Of a stretch of 64,000 nucleotides of DNA, positions 9,294 through 18,213 are shown in pieces. The DNA comes from Sulfuricurvum sp. Lineage in GTDB: Bacteria > Campylobacterota > Campylobacteria > Campylobacterales > Sulfurimonadaceae. The notes under the pieces were generated by a model that saw only the letters and a program-made list of their open reading frames with translations, had not been told where the DNA came from and made no database searches. Positions within the stretch are counted from its first letter, which is position 1; each line of letters begins with the position of its first letter. The stretch spans positions 1 to 64,000 of the forward strand of contig JAGXHZ010000046.1 in assembly GCA_024635855.1 (NCBI GenBank), written 5' to 3'. The position numbers were made by a program, and so were the translations under genes.

Positions 9294-9317
9294 CTCAACC
9301 CCTTGTGTGCTATGTAT

Positions 9318-9343
9318 AGCATAAAGTTATAACATCGTTATGC
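9318..9343 (-). promoter_or_regulatory. Inverted repeat upstream of the chemoreceptor, possible operator
   Basis: GCATAA (9319-9324) and TTATGC (9338-9343) flank an 8-base perfect palindrome GTTATAAC (9326-9333), 25-50 bases before the start codon, where the promoter should be. It may be an operator or a chance feature of AT-rich DNA. Confidence 0.25.
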
Positions 9344-9392
9344 ATTAAGTATATTGCTATTTCACTAAGAAAAAATTTAAAGTGTATGTAAA

Positions 9393-9427
9393 AAGTGTAG
9401 AGTACAACGGCACTTAGCCGTTGTACT
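9393..9427 (-). terminator. Rho-independent terminator of accC
   Basis: On the minus strand an 11-bp perfect stem (AGTACAACGGC with GCCGTTGTACT; 9417-9427 and 9401-9411) closes a five-base loop, followed after six bases by a run of five T. The accC stop codon (9414-9416) lies in the loop. On the plus strand the stem is also followed by TTTT. Confidence 0.65.
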
Positions 9428-10754
9428 TTTCGAGGTATTTTGTGTCGAAGTGGTTATTGATGAAATCAGGATTCTTCATCATTTTCATGTGGAAAGGGAT
9501 TGTTGTTTTAATCCCTGTAATCGTAAATTCGCTCAGGGCTCGGTGCATACGCGCTATCGCTTCATCACGATCTTTTCCGTATACAATCAGTTTTCCGATC
9601 ATCGAATCATAGGTCGGAGGTACAATATACCCTGCATGTGCATGAGTATCGATACGGATATTGCGTCCGCCTGGTGCAATCCATTGCGTTATTTTTCCGG
9701 GACTCGGTAAAAATTTAATCGGATCTTCTGCAGTGATACGACATTCTATCGAGTGCCCGGTAAGGATAACACTCTCTTGTGGAGGAAGTGTTTCTCCCTC
9801 GGCTACACGAATCATCATCTCGATCAAATCCAAACCGCTCACCATTTCCGAAACGGTATGTTCAACCTGAAGACGGGTATTCATCTCCATGAAATAGAAT
9901 TTTTTATCGGCATCGAGAAGATACTCGAACGTACCTGCCCCTTCGTATTTGATATATTTGGTCGCACGTACCGCTGAAGCGTGTAATTCCGCGCGAATTT
10001 CAGGAGTCAACGCCACCGCGGGTGATTCTTCGATCAGCTTTTGGTGACGGCGTTGCATTGAACAGTCACGCTCACCGATATGAAGTACGTTCCCGTGAGC
10101 GTCAGCGATGACTTGTACTTCGATATGGCGAGGATTTTTAATGAATTTTTCCATATAAATCGTACCGTCACCGAACGCACCGATTGCTTCGGCTTCTGCC
10201 GCCAAAAAAGCATTTTCAATGTAACTTTCGTCTTCGACAACACGCATCCCGCGTCCGCCACCGCCGGCTGCCGCTTTAAGAATAACCGGATAACCGACCT
10301 CTTTAGCGCGCACTTTTGCTTCCGCAATATCTTTGATCGCACCATCTGAACCGGGAACAACCGGAACACCAGCCGCGATCATGACATCTTTCGCTTTGGA
10401 TTTATCCGACATCATCACCATTACTTCAGGAGTCGGTCCGATAAATTTAATCCCGTGATGAGTACATATCTCTACAAAATGTTGATTTTCACTTAAAAAT
10501 CCGTATCCCGGGAATACGGCATCACACCCGCTGATTTCACACGCAGCGATAATTGCAGGAATATTGAGATAACTCTGTGAACTTGGGGCGGCACCGATAC
10601 AAATTGCTGCATCGGCGAGTTTAAGATACGAAGCGTCTTTATCCGCAGTCGAATAAACAGCTACGGCTTCTTTACCCATCTCTTTAATCGTACGGATAGC
10701 ACGAAGCGCAATCTCGCCGCGATTTGCGACTAAAATACGTTTGATTTCCGCCAT
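9414..10754 (-). CDS. accC: Acetyl-CoA carboxylase, biotin carboxylase subunit
   Basis: A 446-residue biotin carboxylase that carboxylates biotin on AccB with ATP and bicarbonate, the first half-reaction making malonyl-CoA. Visible are the N-terminal domain RILVANRGEIALRAIRT, the ATP-grasp glycine loop KAAAGGGGRGMR (about 160-170), the bicarbonate/biotin site with EMNTRLQVEHTV (about 288-300) and the C-terminal domain. Length fits E. coli AccC (449). It follows accB with a two-base gap, forming an accB-accC operon. Confidence 0.97.
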   Translation of the reverse strand: MAEIKRILVANRGEIALRAIRTIKEMGKEAVAVYSTADKDASYLKLADAAICIGAAPSSQSYLNIPAIIAACEISGCDAVFPGYGFLSENQHFVEICTHHGIKFIGPTPEVMVMMSDKSKAKDVMIAAGVPVVPGSDGAIKDIAEAKVRAKEVGYPVILKAAAGGGGRGMRVVEDESYIENAFLAAEAEAIGAFGDGTIYMEKFIKNPRHIEVQVIADAHGNVLHIGERDCSMQRRHQKLIEESPAVALTPEIRAELHASAVRATKYIKYEGAGTFEYLLDADKKFYFMEMNTRLQVEHTVSEMVSGLDLIEMMIRVAEGETLPPQESVILTGHSIECRITAEDPIKFLPSPGKITQWIAPGGRNIRIDTHAHAGYIVPPTYDSMIGKLIVYGKDRDEAIARMHRALSEFTITGIKTTIPFHMKMMKNPDFINNHFDTKYLEKYNG

Positions 10755-10756
10755 GG

Positions 10757-11203
10757 TTAGAGCTTCTCGACAGCGAATAACGGCATATCGTACTCGACAG
10801 CCTGAGCATCTGACACTAAAACACTGACAATTTTACAATCAAACTCTGCTTCGAGTTCATTCATAATTTTCATCGCTTCAAGTACCGCAATGACTTGCCC
10901 TTTTTTCACACGATCGCCTACTTTAACAAACGGCGCTGAATCCGGTGACGGAGAAGCATAAAATGTCCCAACCATTGGAGAAACGATCATATCGCCGGTA
11001 TACACAGGTGCAGACACTGTTTCTGATACTGTTATTGCAGTCGACGCTGCTGCAACCGCTACGGGTGCTGCCATAACTGGAGCGGCAACCACACCGATAT
11101 TTTTTTCAAACTCAATCGAAAAAGCATCTTGAGTAATTTTTAATTTTGAAAGAGTACTTGCGTCAAACTCTTGCAAAAGGGCTTTAATTTGTTTCATATC
11201 CAT
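10757..11203 (-). CDS. accB: Biotin carboxyl carrier protein of acetyl-CoA carboxylase
   Basis: A 148-residue BCCP. A short helical N-terminus is followed by an alanine/proline/valine linker (about 37-68) and the biotinyl domain (71-148). Biotin is attached to K112 in EAMKIMNE, and the protruding thumb is around SPSPDSAPFV. It works with AccC, encoded directly downstream, in fatty acid synthesis. The ATG at 11203 sits opposite the dcd promoter region. Confidence 0.96.
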   Translation of the reverse strand: MDMKQIKALLQEFDASTLSKLKITQDAFSIEFEKNIGVVAAPVMAAPVAVAAASTAITVSETVSAPVYTGDMIVSPMVGTFYASPSPDSAPFVKVGDRVKKGQVIAVLEAMKIMNELEAEFDCKIVSVLVSDAQAVEYDMPLFAVEKL

Positions 11204-11236
11204 CGGAAAATGCTCCTAAAAGTAGGTTAATAGATG

Positions 11237-11245
11237 TGTTATACT
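11237..11245 (+). promoter_or_regulatory. Extended -10 promoter of dcd
   Basis: TGTTATACT, an extended -10 box (TG-n-TATACT). Transcription from near 11252 would exclude the in-frame ATG at 11234 as the dcd start and agrees with the start at 11276. Confidence 0.6.
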
Positions 11246-11275
11246 ACCATAAATAAAATTAACAATGGATTGAAG

Positions 11276-11836
11276 ATGGGTCTCAAAAGCGACGGATGGA
11301 TTCGAGAAAAAGCATTAAATGAGGGGATGATATCCCCATTTTGCGAAGATCAGGTGGGAGTCGGAGTCGTAAGCTACGGCCTTAGTTCATACGGATATGA
11401 CATCCGTGTGACCAATGAATTTAAAATTTTTACAAATCTTAATTCTACCGTTGTAGACCCGAAACATTTTGATGATATGAACGTTGTTGATTTCGTCGGT
11501 GATGTGTGTATTGTTCCTCCCAACTCGTTTGCGCTGGCACGTACCGTAGAATTTTTTAAGATTCCTCGTGACGTTTTGGCAATCTGTTTGGGCAAATCAA
11601 CCTATGCACGTTGCGGTATCATCGTTAACGTTACCCCTTTCGAGCCTGAATTCGAAGGACATATTACGATTGAAATTTCCAACACTACCCCTCTTCCCGC
11701 AAAAATCTATGCTAACGAAGGGATTGCACAAGTGCTCTTTTTACAAGGAGATGAAATGTGCGAAACCAGTTATAAAGATAAAAGTGGCAAGTATCAAGGA
11801 CAAGAAGGGATCACGCTTCCACGGATTTTAAAATAA
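11276..11836 (+). CDS. dcd: dCTP deaminase
   Basis: Dcd deaminates dCTP to dUTP, feeding dTMP synthesis. From the ATG at 11276 the protein is 186 residues, the usual size in this phylum, beginning [13 protein letters not shown]. The trimer-forming SSYGYDIRV motif, the [14 protein letters not shown] nucleotide-site stretch (here GKSTYARCG) and the catalytic glutamate in [15 protein letters not shown] are all present. An upstream in-frame ATG at 11234 would add 14 residues but overlaps the promoter, so I rejected it. Divergent from accB. Confidence 0.93.
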   Translation: MGLKSDGWIREKALNEGMISPFCEDQVGVGVVSYGLSSYGYDIRVTNEFKIFTNLNSTVVDPKHFDDMNVVDFVGDVCIVPPNSFALARTVEFFKIPRDVLAICLGKSTYARCGIIVNVTPFEPEFEGHITIEISNTTPLPAKIYANEGIAQVLFLQGDEMCETSYKDKSGKYQGQEGITLPRILK

Positions 11837-11840
11837 CTAG

Positions 11841-11849
11841 TGGTACAAT
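11841..11849 (+). promoter_or_regulatory. Extended -10 promoter of the DUF465 gene
   Basis: TGGTACAAT, an extended -10 box, just after the dcd stop and 30 bases before the next start codon, suggesting independent transcription. Confidence 0.5.
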
Positions 11850-11878
11850 TGCGATAAATTTCCACGCAAGGACTCTCT

Positions 11879-12115
11879 ATGTTGCACGAATACCGCGATG
11901 TTATCACCCATATGAAACAAAATGATGCGGCTAATGCCCACTTTTTGAAAATTTTTGATCGCCATAACGATCTTGACAACCAAATTACCAAAGCTGAAAA
12001 CGGTGAAGTGCCGATGAGTGATCTCGAACTTGAAAAACTCAAAAAAGAGAAATTGTTGCTAAAAGACGAAGCATATGCAATGATCATCGAATACAAAAAA
12101 ACACACAGCCTCTAA
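11879..12115 (+). CDS. Small DUF465 (YdcH-like) protein
   Basis: A 78-residue, charged, all-helical protein of the DUF465 family. The pattern HFLKIFDRHNDLDNQITKAE followed by LKKEKLLLKDEAYAMI is the family's two-helix coiled hairpin. Function is unknown; the family is widespread in proteobacteria. A Shine-Dalgarno AAGGA lies at about 11867. A terminator follows directly. Confidence 0.8.
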   Translation: MLHEYRDVITHMKQNDAANAHFLKIFDRHNDLDNQITKAENGEVPMSDLELEKLKKEKLLLKDEAYAMIIEYKKTHSL

Positions 12116-12120
12116 TCTTC

Positions 12121-12147
12121 CCCTCTCTATACAGAGGGAATGTTTTT
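12121..12147 (+). terminator. Rho-independent terminator after the DUF465 gene
   Basis: CCCTCT (12121-12126) pairs with AGAGGG (12133-12138) around CTATAC, followed four bases later by TTTTT (12143-12147). It ends the dcd/DUF465 transcription unit before the oppositely directed asnB. Confidence 0.7.
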
Positions 12148-12201
12148 CCCGACATTAAATTTTTCTTAACTCTATATCTTGCTTCTACAGAAACATAAAA
12201 A

Positions 12202-14007
12202 TTACAATAACTCTCTATTGATCCAGTGGCTCAGTACATAAAGCCCCCACACATGTTGTTTAAATTTCCCTCGACGCGCTAAATCCAAATACTCTTCAAT
12301 CACTTCGGGATAAAACAATCCCGTCTTCTCATTCACTTCCCGTATCAGATCAATGCGCCCCGTACCAATCAGCCACTCCATATAAGGATTAGCAAACCCT
12401 TTCTTCTTTCGGTCGATAATCTCATCGCTGAGATAATTTCGGGCGATTTGTTTGAGAAGTGTTTTACTCTCCCCACCGCCAATACACAGACGCGGGTCAA
12501 CAGAGAGTACCGTTTCGGCCAAGTGATGATCCAAAAATGGAGTACGCGCTTCGAGGGTATGGGCCATCGAAACCCGATCGAGTTTGGTGAGGAAATGCTC
12601 TCCAACGAAGAGTTTCAGATCAATCATGCTGTACCATAGGCTCGGATCACTGTGGGTGCTTTGCTCAAATTCGTCTCGATATGTCTGTAAAAATCGGAGC
12701 GATTCGTTATCTCGAACATTGCGGCGAAAAAGCTTGTTTTGCTGTAAATCGGTAAATTTCTCCCCCGACGTACGAAACAACAGTGTCTCGTCAAACACCC
12801 GTTTGTACCACTCCCATTCGCGATTCATCGAAAAATGACTGTGAAAATATTTCTTGAGCCAATTTTTATGGTGTAGTGATGCCGCTTTTTCGATGTCGAG
12901 ATACTCGAAATATTGACGATACCCTAAAAAAAGTTCATCCGAACCTTCACCGCTTAGGACGACTTTGTACCCTTTCGAGCTGATTTTTTTCATCAGCAGA
13001 TACAGGGGTAATGCCGCGGGATCATTAAGCGGTTCATCCATATGAATCAGTAAATCGTCCAAATGTTCATGAAAATCATCTTGTGAAATGATCACTTCGG
13101 TATGCTCCAGCCCCAAATATTTTGCGGTTATTGCCGCATTTGCACGCTCATCATAGGCACCGTATTCATCATATCCGAGGGTAAAGACGGGGAGTTTTTT
13201 GCCTTGTGCTGAGGCTATTGCACAAATCATAGCACTGTCCAAACCGCCCGAGAGAAGTGCGGCCATCGGGGCTTCCGTATCGAGTCGCATCGAAACAGAG
13301 CGATGTAGCTCCTCTTCAATCCGCCGCAATGCTTCGTCTCCATCGAGAATCATTGAAGCGGGACTATTTAGCAGATCATAATAGCGGTGCTTGGTGATGG
13401 TACCGTGTTCTACACAGAGCCACTCGCCTGATTCCAATTTTTCAATCCCCTCATAAAACGTATGAGGGGGAGTCGGCGCTAAAAACGAAAGGTATGAATG
13501 CAGTGCCTCATTATTCATTTGCACTGAGGATAAAAATGGTTTGATCGCTTTGATCTCTGAGGCGAAGACAAACGCCCCTTTAGCCTGATGATAAAAAAGG
13601 GGCTTTTTCCCAAAACGGTCTCGAACCAAATAGCATTTATCCCCATCAATCAAGGCAAATGCAAACATCCCTTCAAAACGTTCAAGACACGCAACTCCCC
13701 ATGTTTCATAGGCCCTCAGGATCACTTCAGTGTCACTCTCCGTTTCCCATTTTTGAGGCCCTAGCTCTTTTCGAAGTGCGAGATGATTGTAAATCTCTCC
13801 GTTAAAACTGATAACAACCTCTCCCCTTCTCATCGGCTGATGAGAACGCGAGTGTGTATCGGTGATCGAAAGTCGCTGATGAGCTAAAAAAAGGTTTTTT
13901 TGCTCAATAATACCGCAATGATCATCCCCTCTGTGAGAGAGTAGTCGGAGTGCTTCACGCGCTTTTTTTGGATTATAACCACCGATAATTCCGAATACTC
14001 CGCACAC
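12202..14007 (-). CDS. asnB: Asparagine synthase (glutamine-hydrolysing)
   Basis: A 601-residue AsnB-type enzyme. The N-terminal class II glutamine amidotransferase domain (1 to about 210) has the catalytic Cys2 (MCGVFG) and SFNGEIYNH. The synthase domain carries the ATP pyrophosphatase loop SGGLDS at about 252-257 and GEGSDELFLGYRQY near 350. It makes asparagine from aspartate with glutamine nitrogen. Members next to glycan loci sometimes amidate sugar acids, but position alone does not show this. The GTG start at 14005-14007 is fixed by the required Cys2 and an upstream AAGGG. Divergent from metK. Confidence 0.9.
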   Translation of the reverse strand: MCGVFGIIGGYNPKKAREALRLLSHRGDDHCGIIEQKNLFLAHQRLSITDTHSRSHQPMRRGEVVISFNGEIYNHLALRKELGPQKWETESDTEVILRAYETWGVACLERFEGMFAFALIDGDKCYLVRDRFGKKPLFYHQAKGAFVFASEIKAIKPFLSSVQMNNEALHSYLSFLAPTPPHTFYEGIEKLESGEWLCVEHGTITKHRYYDLLNSPASMILDGDEALRRIEEELHRSVSMRLDTEAPMAALLSGGLDSAMICAIASAQGKKLPVFTLGYDEYGAYDERANAAITAKYLGLEHTEVIISQDDFHEHLDDLLIHMDEPLNDPAALPLYLLMKKISSKGYKVVLSGEGSDELFLGYRQYFEYLDIEKAASLHHKNWLKKYFHSHFSMNREWEWYKRVFDETLLFRTSGEKFTDLQQNKLFRRNVRDNESLRFLQTYRDEFEQSTHSDPSLWYSMIDLKLFVGEHFLTKLDRVSMAHTLEARTPFLDHHLAETVLSVDPRLCIGGGESKTLLKQIARNYLSDEIIDRKKKGFANPYMEWLIGTGRIDLIREVNEKTGLFYPEVIEEYLDLARRGKFKQHVWGLYVLSHWINRELL

Positions 14008-14027
14008 AAAAACCCTTTTTTACCGTA

Positions 14028-14033
14028 ATTATA
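14028..14033 (-). promoter_or_regulatory. -10 box of asnB
   Basis: TATAAT on the minus strand, 21 bases before the asnB GTG, in the 135-bp divergent region shared with metK. Confidence 0.45.
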
Positions 14034-14089
14034 CGCTAGTGTATACCAATCAGTCTAAGGAAAAATATTTCTCTTCAGTTAAAATATCT

Positions 14090-14095
14090 TATAAT
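14090..14095 (+). promoter_or_regulatory. -10 box of metK
   Basis: TATAAT with no obvious -35 box, 48 bases before the metK ATG. An AAGGA at about 14127-14131 is the likely ribosome-binding site, 11-12 bases from the start. Confidence 0.55.
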
Positions 14096-14142
14096 CTGTT
14101 TTTAGTGTTGTCATAAAACATAATGTAAGGAAATAACTATTT

Positions 14143-15344
14143 ATGTATCTATTCACCTCTGAAGTTGTAAGTCCGGGCATCCCGATAAATGTGCCGATAT
14201 CATTGCTGATAGTATCGTTGATCGCCTCATTATCGGTGATCCGAAAAGCCGTGTCGCGAGTGAAGTATTTGTTGCAGGAAAGCATGTCATTATCGGAGGT
14301 GAAGTCACTTCTAGCGTACAACTGAGTACCAAAGAATATAAACATATTGCACTCGATGCACTTAAAAAAATAGGCTACAACGGTCATCCTCACTTCACCC
14401 GCGAAGAGTGCCTCCATCCGGATGATGTAGAAGTCCAAGTTCTCCTAAATCGCCAGTCTCCGGATATCAATCAGGGGGTCGATCAAGAAGACGGCGAAAC
14501 CGGTGCCGGGGATCAGGGAATCATGTTCGGCTATGCCGACTGCGAAACGGCAAACTATATGCCAAGTGCTATTACCTATGCGCGGATGCTGATGGAAAAA
14601 GTGTATCACTACGCACTCGCTCATCCTCATAAACTCGGTGTTGATATTAAAACCCAAGTCACCATGGATTACGGGGTCAAAGATAATTTTGAAATCTGCA
14701 ATCCGCAGTCAATCCATACTATCGTCGTCTCCGCTCCATGTGTCAACACGATGAATATCGAACAAGTACGTGAACTCATTATGGAATTGATCCTCGATAC
14801 TGGTCTACCGACCAATCTCTTCGATCCTAAAGAGTGTATCATCCATATCAACCCGACCGGTAAATATGTCTCCCACTCCAGTCTCCATGACAGCGGTTTG
14901 ACGGGACGTAAACTCATCGTTGACAGCTTTGGTGGTTACGCGCCTATAGGCGGCGGTGCTCAAAGCTCTAAAGACTATACCAAAGTAGACCGATCCGGTC
15001 TTTACGCCGGACGTTGGATTGCCAAACACATCGTCGCTGCAGGTCTTGCTAAAAAAGCAATCGTTCAAATCAGCTATGCGATCGGGGTTGCCAAACCGAC
15101 TTCCGTCGCTGTGGATACCAGCGGTACCTGTATAGCCGGTGTCAATGATGATATTCTCTCCTCCTTTGTACATGATAATTTTTCACTTACACCAAACTGG
15201 ATTACTCGTAAATTTGATCTCGATCACCCAAGTGAAGAGACATTTCTTTATGCCGATGTAGCAAGTCGCGGACAAGTAGGACAAAGTGATTACCCATGGG
15301 AAAAACTGGATGAACTTGAAAAATTTAAAGTTCTTCATGTTTAA
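14143..15344 (+). pseudogene. metK: S-adenosylmethionine synthetase, broken by a one-base deletion
   Basis: The start MYLFTSEVVSPG reads from ATG 14143, but after GGC (14176-14178) the frame fails. Continuing from C14178 in the next frame restores the expected HPDKCADIIADSI and the whole remaining MetK, so one C is missing from what should be CCGGGCCATCCC. The rest is intact to the TAA at 15342-15344: methionine-loop region with the GETGAGDQGIMFGYA signature, FDLDHPS and others; about 400 residues once repaired. MetK makes S-adenosylmethionine from methionine and ATP and is normally essential, so a sequencing or assembly error is the likeliest cause. Many methyltransferases downstream would depend on it. 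Confidence 0.93.
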
Positions 15345-15417
15345 TGTATGTGTCAATAAATATAAAATTTATCTTAACTACGTATTTATTTTTTAAAGTT
15401 AAGGAAAAACATATTAA

Positions 15418-17112
15418 ATGATTAATTATGTTAGGAAGCTCCACTCTCTTCTTACTTTAAAAAATAAGAGATTTTTATTAGTACTATTATTAATGTCAAT
15501 TCTACTTTCTTTAATTGAAACTATTGGAATATCAGCAATCATGCCTTTTATTTCAATTGCTTCCAACCCTGCCCTCATAGAAAATGGTTACTATAAAGAA
15601 ATATACGATCTACTTGGATTTAAAGATAAGAATACATTTATTATTACATTTGGATTTATTCTTATTAGTTTTTATATTTTTAGATCATTGTATAATTTAA
15701 TTTATGCCTATTTATTAAACCGATTTGCATATGGCAGTTACCACCAATTCGCTTTTAAACTCTTTCAGGGATATATCGCCTTACCCTACAAAGAATTTGC
15801 CAAGCGGAATACTGGAGTCCTTACAAAAACTATAATTACTGAAGCAAGCAATCTCACTGGGCTTATTCAAAACTCGTTAACATTGGTTTCGGAGTTGTTT
15901 ACGGTAACATTTTTATACATTCTTCTTTTTTTAGTTAATTGGAAAATGACATTAGCATTAAGTTTAATTTTAACTATTAAAATAATTCTTCTTACTAAAA
16001 TATTGTCAAAGGTTATTAAAACTCAAGGCGAAAAAAGAGCCAATGTACAAGAAAAATTTTATCGCATTCTTAGTGAAACTTTTGGTAACTTTAAAATGCT
16101 AAAACTTATTGGAAATGAAAAAATGATCTTAGATTCCTTCGGGGAAGCAAGCCGTGGATTTTCAAAAGCCAATGTAATCAATGCGACGTTTGCAAGCATT
16201 CCAAGAAATATACTCGAAGCCATTGGGTTTTCCTCACTTATTGCTGTTGTTATCTACATCTTATATATTTATCAGAATGCTGCTTTTGTCATACCTATTA
16301 TTTCTATGTATGCCCTCGCTCTCTATCGAATGCTCCCCGCTATAAATCGTATGATGACTAATTATAATAATATATTATTTCATTATAAATCTTTAGATCT
16401 TGTCCACACTGATTTAATGTACGAAATCGAATGTGAAGGTACTGAAAATATCGATTTTGAAAAAAGTATCTCTCTTAAAAATATTAGTTTTAGCTACAAC
16501 GGTAATAATAATATTATTACAAACATAAATCTACTCATCAACAAAGGTCAGAAAATTGCATTTATTGGTGAAAGCGGAAGCGGTAAATCTACTTTGGTTG
16601 ATATAATTATAGGTATCTATAAACCATGTACAGGGAAAATCATCCTTGATGACAAAGATGTAACTATACATAATATTAAATCATGGAGAACAAAAATAGG
16701 CTATATTCCCCAATCTATTTACTTATTTGATGGTTCAGTTGCGGAGAATGTCTCTTTTGGTAAAAATTTTGATGAAGTAAAACTAATAAATGCTTTAAAA
16801 AAAGCAAATATTTATGATTTTCTACTATCCAAAGATGGTCTAGATACGCGCGTCGGAGAAGGTGGCATACAGCTTAGCGGTGGTCAAAAACAAAGGATCG
16901 GAATAGCCCGTGCTTTATATGGTGATCCTGAAATACTAGTTTTAGATGAAGCAACATCCGCACTTGATATAGAAACCGAAACTAAAATCATGGATGAAAT
17001 ATATAATCTTAGCGGTGATAAGACATTAATAATCATAGCGCATCGATTAAGTACAATAGAAAGATGTGATACCATATATAAATTAGAAAATGGGCAAATT
17101 GTAGGAAATTAA
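15418..17112 (+). CDS. pglK: ABC transporter, PglK-like lipid-linked oligosaccharide flippase
   Basis: A 564-residue half-transporter, the same length as Campylobacter PglK, which flips undecaprenyl-linked oligosaccharide to the periplasm. Residues 1 to about 320 form a six-helix membrane domain. The C-terminal ATPase has Walker A GESGSGKST (about 384-392), Q-loop PQSIYLFDG, signature LSGGQKQR (about 486), Walker B ILVLDEATSALD and the switch histidine in IIAHRLST. It opens the glycan locus and is AT-rich unlike metK before it. A different lipid or glycan cargo cannot be excluded, and no oligosaccharyltransferase gene is in the window. Confidence 0.82.
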   Translation: MINYVRKLHSLLTLKNKRFLLVLLLMSILLSLIETIGISAIMPFISIASNPALIENGYYKEIYDLLGFKDKNTFIITFGFILISFYIFRSLYNLIYAYLLNRFAYGSYHQFAFKLFQGYIALPYKEFAKRNTGVLTKTIITEASNLTGLIQNSLTLVSELFTVTFLYILLFLVNWKMTLALSLILTIKIILLTKILSKVIKTQGEKRANVQEKFYRILSETFGNFKMLKLIGNEKMILDSFGEASRGFSKANVINATFASIPRNILEAIGFSSLIAVVIYILYIYQNAAFVIPIISMYALALYRMLPAINRMMTNYNNILFHYKSLDLVHTDLMYEIECEGTENIDFEKSISLKNISFSYNGNNNIITNINLLINKGQKIAFIGESGSGKSTLVDIIIGIYKPCTGKIILDDKDVTIHNIKSWRTKIGYIPQSIYLFDGSVAENVSFGKNFDEVKLINALKKANIYDFLLSKDGLDTRVGEGGIQLSGGQKQRIGIARALYGDPEILVLDEATSALDIETETKIMDEIYNLSGDKTLIIIAHRLSTIERCDTIYKLENGQIVGN

Positions 17113-17132
17113 GATCATGGGATTTAAAATAA

Positions 17133-18209
17133 ATGAAAAATTCTAAAAATATACTCCATTACACTTTTGGAAAAGGTGCATTAGAGCAGCTTGAAACTAT
17201 CCTTAGTCTAAAAAATGCAGATCAAGGCTATTGTATTTACTACATTGACGAATACTTTAAGGAGAGTACACTTTTACTACAGTTACCTCTGAAAAATCAA
17301 GATGAGATTTTTTTTGTACAAACTATTGATGAACCAAAAACAAGTCATATTAACGCTTTTCGAGATCTCCTTATCCAAAAAAATAAAGCTTCCCCTGTCG
17401 TAATTATTGCTATAGGCGGAGGTTGTACTTTAGATACGGGCAAAGCAGTTGCTAATTTACTAACCAATGTAGGTAATGCTGAAGAGTATCAAGGATGGGA
17501 TCTTGTCAAAAATCCTGCAATCTATAAAATAGGGATACCAACCATTTCAGGCACCGGAGCTGAAGCAAGTAGGACATGTGTAATGACCAATTCATTAAAT
17601 GGTTTGAAACTAGGAATGAATAGCGACTACACACTCTATGATCAATTAATTTTAGATCCCAATTTGACAAAAACCGTTCCGAGAGAGCAATACTTTTTTA
17701 CTGGAATGGACACCTATATACACTGCATTGAATCTCTTAATGGAAGATACAGAAATGCGATAGGAGATGCCTTCTCACAGCAGGCTATCACACTGTGTAG
17801 AGAAGTATTTTTAAGCGATAACATGATGAGTGACGAAAACAGAGAAAAACTTATGGTTGCTTCATATCTTGGTGGCTGTGCAATAGCAAACAGTTTTGTC
17901 GGAGTTATACACCCTTTTTCTGCAGGGCTCAGTGTAGTACTCAACACCCATCACTGTATCGGAAATTGTATCACGATGAATGCAATGAAGGAATTTTATC
18001 CGGATGCATGTGAAGAGTTTTATTTGATGGCAAAACAACAAGGAATAAACATCCCTTCAGGAATAGCCAAAAATCTACGGGAAGAAGAATATCAAGCCCT
18101 TTACAACGCTACTGTTATTCATGAAAAGCCATTATCAAATGCACTTGGTGACAATTATAAAAATATTTTAACGTACGAAAAAGTAAAAGAAATTTTTTCA
18201 AGGATGTAA
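17133..18209 (+). CDS. kdnB: Iron-containing alcohol dehydrogenase, KdnB-like (Kdo 8-oxidase candidate)
   Basis: A 358-residue group III alcohol dehydrogenase. The NAD-binding GGGCTLDTGKA is at 95-105, and the metal ligands fit D193 and H197 (GMDTYIHCIES), H260 (HPFSAG) and H273/H274 (NTHHCIG). In Shewanella, KdnB oxidises the C8 hydroxyl of Kdo and the paired transaminase KdnA adds an amino group, giving 8-amino-Kdo. Here a DegT aminotransferase follows five bases later, the same pairing. The substrate is inferred; it could be another ulosonic acid made by the NeuB homologue further along. Confidence 0.6.
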   Translation: MKNSKNILHYTFGKGALEQLETILSLKNADQGYCIYYIDEYFKESTLLLQLPLKNQDEIFFVQTIDEPKTSHINAFRDLLIQKNKASPVVIIAIGGGCTLDTGKAVANLLTNVGNAEEYQGWDLVKNPAIYKIGIPTISGTGAEASRTCVMTNSLNGLKLGMNSDYTLYDQLILDPNLTKTVPREQYFFTGMDTYIHCIESLNGRYRNAIGDAFSQQAITLCREVFLSDNMMSDENREKLMVASYLGGCAIANSFVGVIHPFSAGLSVVLNTHHCIGNCITMNAMKEFYPDACEEFYLMAKQQGINIPSGIAKNLREEEYQALYNATVIHEKPLSNALGDNYKNILTYEKVKEIFSRM

Positions 18210-18213
18210 CGGA

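Noticed and set aside
11234..11275. Earlier in-frame ATG for dcd (adds 14 residues)
   Set aside because: It lies upstream of, or inside, the extended -10 box at 11237-11245, and the shorter protein has the family's normal length.
14079..14438. 119-codon open frame on the minus strand
   Set aside because: Antisense to the start of metK; its apparent coding quality comes from the broken metK frame.
15356..15372. ATAAAT/ATTTAT inverted repeat after metK as a terminator
   Set aside because: The stem is all A/T and lacks a following T run; it is expected by chance in AT-rich DNA.
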